Assembly (NCBI GenBank): GCA_030917205.1
Contig: JAUPVE010000025.1
Span: forward strand, 1-8,483
Length of the DNA stretch: 8,483 nucleotides
DNA from: Patescibacteria group bacterium
GTDB lineage: Bacteria > Patescibacteriota > Patescibacteriia > UBA1558 > GWA2-36-10
Reading direction: 5' to 3'
Part shown: positions 1 to 6,909 of the stretch, piece after piece
Position numbering within the stretch: the first letter of the stretch is position 1
Layout: each line of letters begins with the position of its first letter
The notes under the pieces: generated by a model
Databases searched by the model: none
What the model was told of the DNA's origin: nothing
Seen by the model: the letters and a program-made list of their open reading frames with translations, nothing else
Position numbers and translations under genes: made by a program

Positions 1-462
1 TGTTTTTTTGACTGCTTGTTCATCCTCTACCTCGTCTTCTTCATCGTCATCTTCCTCAACTAATTCCTCTTCTATTTTTTCTTCTTCTGAGTCTTTGGCT
101 AATTCCGGTTCTTCTTCAGCTATATCTTCCTCATCATCTTCCACATTTTCTTCAACTTCTTCTTCCTTTATACTTTGGACTTTGGACTTTTTACTTCGGT
201 CTTTATTTTGTAGTTCTGCTAGTAGAAAAAGCAAGCCAAAAGCTAAAAGTAGTAAACCAACTAAAACAAACCAAAAGTACATATTACCAAAATTAAAAAA
301 AGTATTTTCTGGTACTTGAGTGAGCATATTATTGTACTGTTCTTTGAGCAAATCCAATTCTTGATTAGCATTTTTCAAGTTTTCCTCGCTCACCTGCAAA
401 TTTTCATTGATCGTACTACTAGCATTTTGAGCTAGCAAAATTATTGGTGTAAGTATTGCCAT
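1..462 (-). CDS. Single-pass membrane protein with acidic C-terminal tail (3' end outside window)
   Basis: I do not recognise a family. The frame is open for 154 codons from ATG 460-462 to the window edge, so the C-terminus is missing. Residues 1-14 are weakly hydrophobic and could be a poor signal peptide. Residues 18-48 are polar and helical, with heptad-like Leu spacing (possible short coiled coil). Residues 58-82 form a strong transmembrane helix, followed by a basic cluster (KDRSKKSK, 87-94) that predicts a cytoplasmic C-terminus. From residue 99 onward the chain is dominated by Glu and Asp, likely disordered. The start lies inside the end of ackA (22-nt overlap) with no Shine-Dalgarno, so translation probably depends on coupling to ackA; an in-frame stop a few codons upstream rules out a longer form. 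That it is a real gene rests on the overlap arrangement and the clean transmembrane/basic/acidic architecture. Its role is unknown. Confidence 0.72.
   Translation of the reverse strand, partial: MAILTPIILLAQNASSTINENLQVSEENLKNANQELDLLKEQYNNMLTQVPENTFFNFGNMYFWFVLVGLLLLAFGLLFLLAELQNKDRSKKSKVQSIKEEEVEENVEDDEEDIAEEEPELAKDSEEEKIEEELVEEDDDEEDEVEDEQAVKKT
172..190. repeat. Short 7-bp tandem repeat inside the acidic-tail gene
   Basis: The heptamer TTTGGAC occurs twice back to back (174-180 and 181-187) and a third partial copy follows. On the coding (minus) strand it encodes the Lys/Ser/Val/Gln linker (about residues 91-97) just after the transmembrane helix. Because 7 is not a multiple of 3, gain or loss of one unit would frameshift the acidic tail. 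Confidence 0.6.
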
Positions 463-1604
463 GTTTTTGTTGCTATATTTTTAATTTCTCCCTCAGGGGC
501 GATGAATACTCGACAGCCTTTGGGTAGATTTAAATTTTTTAAAACTAAATTGCGAATCACTGAGCTATTTGTCCCTACTACTCCTGTGAAAATAACAGCT
601 TGTGGTTTTTTACTCATACCCAGGTAGGAAGCTAGATAGCGCTTAATATCATAGGTATAAACTGCCAAAGCTTGTTTGGCTAATTTCTTTTGCGCACTAG
701 TATATTTGAAACTGGACTTGTAGCCACTGACTTTATAGCCGGCAGCCAAAAGCACTTCTCGCAAATCAGCACTACCACTAAGGCCTAGGAGGCCTGACTC
801 TTGGTTGATCAGCCGATCTATATCAGTCAGAGACATCTTGCATCCTTGAGCCAAATACAAGGCTACAGTGGCCGGCAAATCACCACTGCGTGTGGCCATG
901 GTCAGGCCTTCATTGGGTGAAAAACCCATGGTCGTATCTTTGACCTTACCCGCTTCCAGCCAAGCAATACTGGAGCCAGAGCCCAGATGTAAACTAACGG
1001 CGGATAATTTATTTATTTTGGTATTTAATTTTTTGGCAGCATATAGACAAGCCATCTCATGACTCAGGCCATGAAAACCATATTTTCTGATACCAAATTT
1101 TTCATAATATTTTATAGGCAATGAGTAGAGATAGGCCTCTGGCTCAAGATCTGAAAACCAAGCCGTATCAAAGCTGGCAATGATTTTTACTTTTGGCCAA
1201 GTAGCTTGCACTAGTTTTATCAAATCAAAACTCTGTTTATTGTGCAGAGGGGCTAGATGATTATATTTACTGATTTTTTCTACTACATTTTTATCGAGCT
1301 TACAACTTTTTTTGAACTCCGATCCACCATGTACTATCCTCATACCAACAGCTTGTATATCTAGCTGTGCTAAAATTTCATGAATAGCTTGCCAAGCAGT
1401 CGTGACACTATATATAGCGGAATAATTAATTTGACTTTTTTTATTATTTTTTTGATAAACTAAAATTGATTGCTCATTGTAGGCTGAATATGAACCTTCA
1501 AAAATAACCTGGCCTAAATTTTTTTCATCAGCTTCAAAAACAGCAAACTTCAAACTACTAGAACCATTGTTTAAAATGAGTAAATTTTTTTTCTCATTTT
1601 TCAT
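441..1604 (-). CDS. ackA: Acetate kinase
   Basis: Cytoplasmic enzyme interconverting acetyl phosphate + ADP and acetate + ATP; in a fermenter it yields ATP. The 387-residue length is close to the usual ~400. Motifs of the acetokinase (ASKHA) fold are visible in order: LNNGSSSLKF (11-20), with N12 as the conserved N-terminal Asn; GMRIVHGG (87-94) with R89; LAPLHN with H121; SFDTAW with catalytic D146; YGFHGLSH with H178; a phosphate-loop-like HLGSGSS (206-212); MATRSGD with R239; TGVVGTNS (340-347); and E371/E373 near the C-terminus. Two positions differ from the common consensus: HLGNG is HLGSG (S209), and GGIGENS is GVVGTNS. The first 11 nt overlap the end of pduL, and the last 22 nt overlap the downstream membrane-protein gene, so it is an internal operon gene. 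Propionate kinase activity is possible given the PduL partner, but the family call is firm. Confidence 0.95.
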   Translation of the reverse strand: MKNEKKNLLILNNGSSSLKFAVFEADEKNLGQVIFEGSYSAYNEQSILVYQKNNKKSQINYSAIYSVTTAWQAIHEILAQLDIQAVGMRIVHGGSEFKKSCKLDKNVVEKISKYNHLAPLHNKQSFDLIKLVQATWPKVKIIASFDTAWFSDLEPEAYLYSLPIKYYEKFGIRKYGFHGLSHEMACLYAAKKLNTKINKLSAVSLHLGSGSSIAWLEAGKVKDTTMGFSPNEGLTMATRSGDLPATVALYLAQGCKMSLTDIDRLINQESGLLGLSGSADLREVLLAAGYKVSGYKSSFKYTSAQKKLAKQALAVYTYDIKRYLASYLGMSKKPQAVIFTGVVGTNSSVIRNLVLKNLNLPKGCRVFIAPEGEIKNIATKTWQYLHQ

Positions 1605-2157
1605 AAATATATACTTTCTGATTATGAGCTAAACCTACGGCATTGGCCTCGTCAGTATCTAGATGGACATGAGTTTTGTAATCCCCGACTCGGACAATGA
1701 TATTATCCAAAATAGCAGCCCGTTCCCCTTTGACTATGATAGCTATCTTCTTGCCAGTTTTGTATTTCCAAGCTTTGGCCTGCTCTCTAGAGATGTGCAG
1801 ATGACGCTGAGCTACTATGGCCTGTGCCAAAACTTGACCACGCGGTCCTTGTAAGGTGACCTGACTAGCTTTTCGCACCTGACCAGATAGCTGAAGCACT
1901 GGCTTGATGCCCAAGAAATAACAATCAGTCATTGATAGCTCTACCTGTGTTTTTTTACGCACTGGACCGACAATGCGGACTTTGGGAAAATAATCACGCG
2001 CTCCTTTGACTACTAAACTTTCTTTAGCTGCAAACTCTCCTGGTTGTGATATGTCTTTAAATTTACTTAATTGAAAACCCTTACCAAAAAGTTTGACTAA
2101 ATCTTTTTGACTCAAGTGAATGTGTCGGGCGGATACTTCGACTACAACTGTTTTCAT
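1594..2157 (-). CDS. pduL: PduL-type phosphate acyltransferase (phosphotransacetylase/phosphotransbutyrylase-like)
   Basis: Transfers an acyl group between CoA and phosphate (acetyl-CoA or propionyl-CoA + Pi to acyl phosphate + CoA), feeding the adjacent acetate kinase. It is the zinc-dependent PduL family, unrelated to classical Pta. Family signatures: SARHIHLS (9-16; H12, H14), RIVGPVR (61-67), the second half-repeat AQRHLHIS (116-123; H119, H121), and HVHLDTDEAN (163-172). The paired HxH motifs and the late His correspond to the known metal ligands of the family. At 187 residues it is a compact form, with only eight residues before the first motif, so the N-terminal encapsulation peptide of microcompartment PduLs is absent; I infer a cytosolic enzyme. 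Its ATG overlaps the kinase stop as ATGA (4 nt) and its end overlaps ackA by 11 nt, so the three genes are probably translationally coupled. Confidence 0.95.
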   Translation of the reverse strand: MKTVVVEVSARHIHLSQKDLVKLFGKGFQLSKFKDISQPGEFAAKESLVVKGARDYFPKVRIVGPVRKKTQVELSMTDCYFLGIKPVLQLSGQVRKASQVTLQGPRGQVLAQAIVAQRHLHISREQAKAWKYKTGKKIAIIVKGERAAILDNIIVRVGDYKTHVHLDTDEANAVGLAHNQKVYIYEK

Positions 2158-3122
2158 ATTTTATATTTTTTCAAATCACTAGCGTGGAGCAAACCTACTT
2201 GAGCTCCTATTTTTGATACTACGGCTGCACTATTATATGTACCAAGAGCCAAGGCTTTTTTAATATTTTTATATTTGATCAGACCAGCCACAAAACCTGA
2301 ACCAAAAGAATCTCCAGCTCCGGTGGTATTCAAAGTTTTGACTTTTTTGACGGCTTGAAAAAATACTTGCTCACCATCAAAAGCATAAGAGCCTTTAGCA
2401 CCATCCGTAATCACAGTAATTTTCTGTCCAAACTTATGTAAATGTTTCAGTAAATCTTTGATATTATTTTTTACTTTATGCTTAGCTAATATTTCCAAAG
2501 CCTCATCACGATTGACAATCAAAACATGAGTCTTTGATAAATATTCTTTCAGCTTACTAGCTGGCAACTGTAGCTGATAAGTACCAGGATTCCAAGCTAG
2601 CTTAATTTTCTTTTTTGCCACCTTATTAAACAAATGATCCATTTGTTTGGTATAATTTTTTGGTAAAGAAGTCAGATAAACAAAAGGTGTATTAATCTTA
2701 TCAACATTGAGTTCCAAATAATCATTGGCTCCCCGATAAGCAAAAATAACATGTTCATTGTCCTTGCCAACATTAGCCACAAATGACAAGCCAGTTTGAT
2801 GCTTATGATCAAATTGCATGATCTTGGTGCTGACTTTTTTCTTTTTTAGATTAGCCAAAATATCTTGACCCAAAAAATCATGCCCTAAGCGGCATAATAA
2901 TTGAGTTTTTAAGCCAAAATTGGCTAGAGATACAGCCACATTGGCACCGCTACCACCATTGACCAGATAAACTTTGTCACTATAAATTTTTGCACCATAC
3001 TCAAAGGCGGCTAATTTTTGACGCAATAGGTCTTGTCTATTATCTATAAATAAAACATTATCAGCGTAAAACATAATGTCGTACACTGCTCCGCCGATTA
3101 CTGTGATTTGATTTCCTAGCAT
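2154..3122 (-). CDS. PfkB-family carbohydrate/nucleoside kinase
   Basis: ATP-dependent kinase of the ribokinase (PfkB) superfamily, 322 residues, a normal length. The N-terminal substrate side has VNGGSGANVAVSLANFG (54-70), the PfkB signature 1 region with the Gly-Gly and Asn that contact a sugar. An NRDE motif (204-207) fits the NxxE element that helps bind Mg/phosphate. TDGAKG (239-244) is the ATP-site loop, and NTTGAGDSFGSGFVAG (265-280) is signature 2, with the anion-hole GAGD and catalytic base D271. The exact substrate cannot be read from sequence; ribose, a nucleoside, or a fructose/tagatose derivative are all possible. It is the first gene of the kinase-pduL-ackA operon and has its own extended -10 promoter but no Shine-Dalgarno. 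The coupling suggests that its product feeds the pathway whose acyl-CoA is cashed in by PduL/AckA. Confidence 0.9.
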   Translation of the reverse strand: MLGNQITVIGGAVYDIMFYADNVLFIDNRQDLLRQKLAAFEYGAKIYSDKVYLVNGGSGANVAVSLANFGLKTQLLCRLGHDFLGQDILANLKKKKVSTKIMQFDHKHQTGLSFVANVGKDNEHVIFAYRGANDYLELNVDKINTPFVYLTSLPKNYTKQMDHLFNKVAKKKIKLAWNPGTYQLQLPASKLKEYLSKTHVLIVNRDEALEILAKHKVKNNIKDLLKHLHKFGQKITVITDGAKGSYAFDGEQVFFQAVKKVKTLNTTGAGDSFGSGFVAGLIKYKNIKKALALGTYNSAAVVSKIGAQVGLLHASDLKKYKI

Positions 3123-3148
3123 ATTTATTTTTGTTTAGTTATATTTAT

Positions 3149-3157
3149 ATTATAACA
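3149..3157 (-). promoter_or_regulatory. Extended -10 promoter of the kinase-pduL-ackA operon
   Basis: On the minus strand the sequence reads TGTTATAAT: a perfect TATAAT (3149-3154) preceded by TGn (3155-3157). No good -35 is seen, as expected for extended -10 promoters. Predicted transcription start is near 3142, leaving about 20 nt of AT-rich leader without a Shine-Dalgarno before ATG 3122. The upstream part lies within the end of the preceding methyltransferase gene. Confidence 0.6.
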
Positions 3158-3169
3158 CAAAAATTAATT

Positions 3170-3637
3170 TTATTTATATTGTCTAATATAATATCCGGCT
3201 ACACCCATGGCTACTCCTACATTGAGTGATTCTTTTTGACCATACATGGGTAAATAAATAGTGCTATCAACTTTTTTTAATAATGGTTTAGAGACACCGC
3301 GCACTTCATTGCCCAGAAGAAGCGCTAAAGGAAATTGGGGTTTGAATTTATTATAAATGACAGCACCTTCACCTAGCTCCAAGGCTACAATTTTGACACC
3401 TTGTTTTTTTAATTTTTTAAAGACACTAGAAATATTTTGCTGATACTCCCAGGGCACAGAATTTTCCGAACCAAGGGCAACTTTAGCTATTTGGCTAGCT
3501 GGTGGATGACCACTATAGCCAGTCAAATATATTTTATCTACACCCAACGCATCAGAGGTACGGAAAATAGTACCAATATTGAATAAACTTCTGATATTGT
3601 GGGCAATAATAAAAAACTCCGGTTTATTTGTCGTCAT
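3170..3637 (-). CDS. SpoU/TrmH-family RNA 2'-O-ribose methyltransferase
   Basis: SAM-dependent methylation of the 2'-hydroxyl of tRNA or rRNA; SPOUT (trefoil-knot) fold acting as a dimer in the cytoplasm. Numbering from the first upstream ATG (3649), motif 1 is NIRSLFNIGTIFRTSDALG (18-36, with the conserved Arg/Asn positions), motif 2 is LLLGNEVRGVS, and motif 3 is IYLPMYGQKESLNVGVAMGV, with the SLN characteristic of the family. I chose ATG 3637 rather than 3649 because GAGG lies 6 nt upstream of 3637 and nothing comparable precedes 3649; this gives 155 residues, the size of a catalytic domain without an accessory RNA-binding domain. It overlaps the end of the upstream 541-residue membrane protein gene by 14 nt, so the two are cotranscribed. 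Specificity (tRNA Gm18, Cm/Um34 or rRNA) cannot be assigned. Confidence 0.9.
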   Translation of the reverse strand: MTTNKPEFFIIAHNIRSLFNIGTIFRTSDALGVDKIYLTGYSGHPPASQIAKVALGSENSVPWEYQQNISSVFKKLKKQGVKIVALELGEGAVIYNKFKPQFPLALLLGNEVRGVSKPLLKKVDSTIYLPMYGQKESLNVGVAMGVAGYYIRQYK

Positions 3638-5249
3638 GATAAACCTCATCTTTTTTCTCTTTCATGAAACCCATCCAATCCTCAAAAGCTAGCACCACCA
3701 TTTTGAATGGTGCTTCTATAATAAAATCCATGACAAAAGCAAAAAGATTGATCTTGCGGAATTTTGTAGACAACCAGCGTCCGACAGCCACAATCGGCAG
3801 GGAGAAAAAATTCATAAAAAATGACAAGGTGTCTTCTTTGTTATCAATGACCTTGAGCTCTTTGGCCGTATTGCGGATACGAATAGCAAAAAAGCTGACC
3901 GCTGTCAGGAAGAATAGGAAAATAGCGCCACTAATAAAATTAAAATCTAGAGAATGTAAGCCATAAATAATGCCGCCAAAAACTCCAATGTACAGCAAGG
4001 TGTACATGAAATTATAAAATATCTGGTAGCTTAAGGACTGCTTATATTTTGATTTGAGCTGACACAAGATTGATTGCTCGGATTTGTCATAAACCAAATC
4101 TTTCAAGTTAGCTAATATTTTATCAGTATTGTTTGAGCCGGGAATACTAAAAGATAAAGTCACCAAAAACATCAGTAGTGGCGGAAAGACTACATTGATA
4201 GCTAAATTCAACATGTTGATGTGGCCCAAAATATATCTTTCGTATGGAAACTCCAAAGCTACGGCAAACAAAACTTTGGTGATAAAAATATAAACAATAG
4301 CTCGCATGGAGCTCTTGCTCAGCTTGCTACGTAAAAACTTGTAGCGCTGCAAAATCAACTTCCTAGCCTCAGCCTCCAACTCCTCTGGCTGAACTAGTAA
4401 ATCTTCAACTTTAGCCTCGTGCGTCAAAATTAATTCATGCAGTACTTGAAAAGTGACTACTGGCTCTTTGATGGCACTAGCTATCTTCCTCTGATAAGGA
4501 TGTTTCAAGTGATGCTGGATGGTACGATAAATTGGACCAATGTTACTGGCAACTTCTTTGATCAGCTTCCTATCCGCTTTCATCCAATCAGGATAATATA
4601 AACTCAATAGATGATAAGAAATAATTGTAGAGTCAGATCTGACTAGTGATTTATGAATAGCAATGTATAGCTGAATATTTTTTTCTTTGATACTAAGATC
4701 ATCACCCTTGAGCTTGATACGAGGCTTGGTAATCTGATACATCGCCTCAATCACGGCATCAGCCACATCCTCTGGCGTCAAGATGATGTCAATCTCACAG
4801 GCCTCCACTCCAATCAGCCAATCAAAATAATCCTGTAAATGCTTTTGCTCTAATTTATCATTTTCATAATGCTCATTGAGTAGCTCAAAGAGATCATTAT
4901 ATTTAGCGATGACTTGCTCAACCTCCTGTACTTTGCTATCCAAAATACTACTATTGGGAATATACTTGGCCCTAATCAAATCCTCAACCAAGCTTCTAGC
5001 AATTTGTGGTTTTAAAATCTCTAAAATAAAACGGCGCTTTAGATTGCGCTCGATAGCATAACGACGTAATAAATGCACCTCTTTAAAATCAACGCTGTTG
5101 CGCAGCTTTTCATAAAGAGAAGTCAATTGACTAGCCATTTCATCGACGACGATGACATTTTTATTTTCATCTTGGGCAAAAGCCTCTCGCTGTCGATAAA
5201 TGTACTCGATTTTTTTATAAAGCAGTACTACTTCTGGTGATATTTTCAT
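3624..5249 (-). CDS. Unrecognised 541-residue multi-pass membrane protein
   Basis: No family recognised. The first ~310 residues are soluble-looking, helical and charge-rich, with many basic/acidic pairs (for example LLRRYAIERNLKRRF, 60-74) and a short conserved-looking stretch DWLIGVEACEID (143-154). Transmembrane helices are predicted at about 315-333, 346-369, 411-431 and 437-457, with two further amphipathic or membrane-associated segments at about 477-493 and 502-522. The C-terminus is short and charged (EKKDEVYHDDK). There is no signal peptide, so the large N-terminal domain probably faces the cytoplasm. It has a credible promoter of its own in the 47-nt gap after the YibE/F gene, and its end overlaps the methyltransferase gene. 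The residue composition is normal and the length and frame are clean, so I am confident it is a real protein. Its function is unknown. Confidence 0.88.
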   Translation of the reverse strand: MKISPEVVLLYKKIEYIYRQREAFAQDENKNVIVVDEMASQLTSLYEKLRNSVDFKEVHLLRRYAIERNLKRRFILEILKPQIARSLVEDLIRAKYIPNSSILDSKVQEVEQVIAKYNDLFELLNEHYENDKLEQKHLQDYFDWLIGVEACEIDIILTPEDVADAVIEAMYQITKPRIKLKGDDLSIKEKNIQLYIAIHKSLVRSDSTIISYHLLSLYYPDWMKADRKLIKEVASNIGPIYRTIQHHLKHPYQRKIASAIKEPVVTFQVLHELILTHEAKVEDLLVQPEELEAEARKLILQRYKFLRSKLSKSSMRAIVYIFITKVLFAVALEFPYERYILGHINMLNLAINVVFPPLLMFLVTLSFSIPGSNNTDKILANLKDLVYDKSEQSILCQLKSKYKQSLSYQIFYNFMYTLLYIGVFGGIIYGLHSLDFNFISGAIFLFFLTAVSFFAIRIRNTAKELKVIDNKEDTLSFFMNFFSLPIVAVGRWLSTKFRKINLFAFVMDFIIEAPFKMVVLAFEDWMGFMKEKKDEVYHDDK

Positions 5250-5267
5250 ATATTAAAATCTGCTATA

Positions 5268-5296
5268 AAAATACCACAAATCTACCTTTTTTTCAA
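5268..5296 (-). promoter_or_regulatory. Promoter of the 541-residue membrane protein gene
   Basis: Minus strand: TTGAAA (5291-5296), 17-nt spacer, TATTTT (5268-5273) with TG one base upstream (extended -10). It fills the short gap after the YibE/F stop codon. Predicted start near 5261 leaves about 12 nt of leader and no Shine-Dalgarno before ATG 5249. Confidence 0.5.
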
Positions 5297-6400
5297 TCAT
5301 GATTTATCAGTCGGCAAAAAACGCGCCGCCAAAAAAGTAGCAATCGGCATAGCCAACACTAGACAAATACTACCGATCAAAGTCCTGATGATTTCCGTGG
5401 CAATCAACTCGTGATTAACTACTTGGCCAAAACTCAAAAATGGCTCTCTTTTTAAAGAAAATAAAAGTAATAAAGGCAAGCTGGCACCAGCATAGGCCAA
5501 AAACAAAGTATTGGTCATGGAAGACAAGTGAGAAACTCCAACTTTCATCGCTCTTTTATAAACCTCTAGCCAACTTAGTTGAGCGTTGGCTTTCTTTATT
5601 TCTTGGACAGCTACCATCTGACTGATAATCAAATCATCCAAAACACCTAAGGTGCCTAAAATAATACCAGCCAAAAGTAAGCCTTGAAAATTGATCGGAT
5701 ATTGAGTCACCCCAATCAAAAAAGAGCTATCCTCACTAGCCAGGCCAGTCAGCCTAGCTAAATTTCCAAACCACGTCGACATCAAACCCGTAATAATCAA
5801 AGTAAGCAAAACGGCCACTAATGATAAGTGACTCAAGCGATTGAAACCCTCGGTCAAATATATCACTACCAAAGCAATAATGGTACTAGCAAAAATTGCT
5901 AACCAAAATGGATCACCACCAGCCAAAATCTGTGGTACCAAAAAATACATAATCACCGCAAAAGTTAAAGCTAAGCTAAGTAATGCTTTCAAACCTTTGC
6001 CTCTGGCTAGAAATAAAACTAAAACTACAAAAATAATTAAGAGCCATAGCAAAGTTTGAGTACGGACATAATCCAAGACATAATACTGAGCCTGACCATC
6101 TATGACGGTTTTTTGAGCAATCACTTTATCACCGACCCGATAACTATTTTGCTCCACAACCTCAAAATCATTGATGCCCTCATATTTTATGATTTGCCCC
6201 TTTTCACTACCCTCTAAAATCAATAATTCAAGGTTTTGCTGTGTAATACTAGAGCCATCTTCACGCTCCATATTTTTCTCTAACAAAACTTTTTCTACGC
6301 GTGCTTTGAACTGTAGCTCCACTGAGTTATTATCCTGTGCCATAGATAGAGCTGGCCAAAGCAATAGTATAATAAGCAAGAATATTTTTTTCATAAACAT
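5297..6400 (-). CDS. YibE/F-family multi-pass membrane protein
   Basis: Resembles the YibE/YibF-like family of polytopic membrane proteins, whose biochemical role is not established. A signal peptide-like start (KKIFLLIILLLWPALSMAQ) is followed by a ~95-residue extracytoplasmic, beta-rich domain (about 22-113), then about seven to eight hydrophobic helices from residue 115 to the end. Family-typical stretches are LGTLGVLDDLIISQMVAVQE in the middle and GVSHLSSMTNTLFLAYAGAS after it, where the acidic pair DD and the polar Ser/Thr/Asn run probably lie within or next to the membrane. At 367 residues it is a single-chain member of normal size. ATG 6400 is used; the third codon (6394) is also ATG and equally possible because no Shine-Dalgarno is present. 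It is divergently transcribed from the Fur-family gene, with 108 bp between the two starts. Confidence 0.88.
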   Translation of the reverse strand: MFMKKIFLLIILLLWPALSMAQDNNSVELQFKARVEKVLLEKNMEREDGSSITQQNLELLILEGSEKGQIIKYEGINDFEVVEQNSYRVGDKVIAQKTVIDGQAQYYVLDYVRTQTLLWLLIIFVVLVLFLARGKGLKALLSLALTFAVIMYFLVPQILAGGDPFWLAIFASTIIALVVIYLTEGFNRLSHLSLVAVLLTLIITGLMSTWFGNLARLTGLASEDSSFLIGVTQYPINFQGLLLAGIILGTLGVLDDLIISQMVAVQEIKKANAQLSWLEVYKRAMKVGVSHLSSMTNTLFLAYAGASLPLLLLFSLKREPFLSFGQVVNHELIATEIIRTLIGSICLVLAMPIATFLAARFLPTDKS

Positions 6401-6415
6401 AAATTTTATTGATAA

Positions 6416-6444
6416 ATAATAACATTTTTCAGATGATAAATCAA
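6416..6444 (-). promoter_or_regulatory. Promoter of the YibE/F gene
   Basis: Minus strand: TTGATT (6439-6444), 17-nt spacer, TATTAT (6416-6421), one mismatch from consensus in the -10. Predicted start near 6409 leaves a leader of only about 9 nt without a Shine-Dalgarno. Confidence 0.62.
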
Positions 6445-6458
6445 AAAAATAAAAACTA

Positions 6459-6477
6459 AAAGCAAACCACTTGCTTT
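6459..6477. promoter_or_regulatory. Inverted repeat over the fur -35: candidate metal-regulator operator
   Basis: A perfect 7-5-7 inverted repeat, AAAGCAA / ACCAC / TTGCTTT. The right arm coincides with the -35 box TTGCTT of the Fur-family gene, so a bound dimer would block RNA polymerase. It lies 15 bp from the -35 of the divergent YibE/F promoter and could affect both. It does not match the well-known Fur or Zur box consensus; assigning it to the adjacent regulator is inference from position. Confidence 0.45.
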
Positions 6478-6499
6478 ATCACTTTAATCATGATAATAT
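6471..6499 (+). promoter_or_regulatory. Promoter of the fur-zip operon
   Basis: TTGCTT (6471-6476), 17-nt spacer, TAATAT (6494-6499) preceded by TG one base upstream (6491-6492), an extended -10. The predicted start is at about 6506, only about 3 nt before ATG 6509 and 9 nt before the in-frame ATG 6515, so the mRNA should be leaderless or nearly so. Confidence 0.62.
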
Positions 6500-6508
6500 A
6501 AAGTATAT

Positions 6509-6904
6509 ATGAAAATGCTTCAAGAAAACATCAAAAAATCTGGACTCAAAATCACTAGCGCCAATACCGCTGTTTATAATTTACTGCAAAAAAACAGCCA
6601 ACCACTCTCCGCTCAAAAAATATGGCTCAAACTAGGCCAAAAAATTAATCTAGTATCTATCTATAGAATATTAGAAAAATTGGAACAAAAAAAATTAATA
6701 CAAGCCGATAATATTAAAGATAAAAATGGACGTTTGGAAAAAATATACTATTTGAGTTCCGAGCATCATCATCATTTTGTCTGTCAGCAGTGCCAAAATT
6801 CTTTTTGTCTACCCTGCCCTATCAATATCAAATTACCTAAAAATTTTAAATTAATGAGCCACCAAATTTTAATCAATGGTTTGTGCTCAAAATGTAATAA
6901 TTAA
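6509..6904 (+). CDS. Fur-family metal-responsive transcriptional regulator
   Basis: DNA-binding repressor controlled by a metal ion (Fe, Zn, Mn or peroxide type). The 131 residues match the compact family. An N-terminal winged helix-turn-helix spans about 10-83, with the recognition helix region INLVSIYRILEKLEQKKLI (46-64; usual form VSlaTVYRtL). The hinge and metal region follow: EHHHHFVCQQC (85-95), then C100xxC103 and a terminal C126xxC129. C92/C95 with C126/C129 fit the structural zinc site, and the His run fits the regulatory site. The additional C100-x-x-C103 pair is less common. It shares a promoter with a ZIP-type transporter 5 nt downstream, so a zinc- or iron-uptake regulator (Zur-like) is the natural reading. 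ATG 6509 is used; ATG 6515 (M3) is an alternative because there is no Shine-Dalgarno. Confidence 0.92.
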   Translation: MKMLQENIKKSGLKITSANTAVYNLLQKNSQPLSAQKIWLKLGQKINLVSIYRILEKLEQKKLIQADNIKDKNGRLEKIYYLSSEHHHHFVCQQCQNSFCLPCPINIKLPKNFKLMSHQILINGLCSKCNN

Positions 6905-6909
6905 AAAAT

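Noticed and set aside
8..319. Serine-rich open frame on the plus strand
   Set aside because: It is the antisense of the Glu/Asp-rich tail (GAA/GAG/GAT codons read backwards as TTC/CTC/ATC/TCT-type codons); the minus frame has a transmembrane helix, basic flank and operon context.
3638..3649. Upstream ATG start for the RNA methyltransferase
   Set aside because: ATG 3637 has GAGG 6 nt upstream, whereas 3649 has only an A-rich run and would lengthen the overlap with the upstream gene.
868..6419. Plus-strand open frames of 61-100 codons inside the minus-strand genes
   Set aside because: All are antisense shadows of well-identified genes, lack ribosome binding sites and show no domain.
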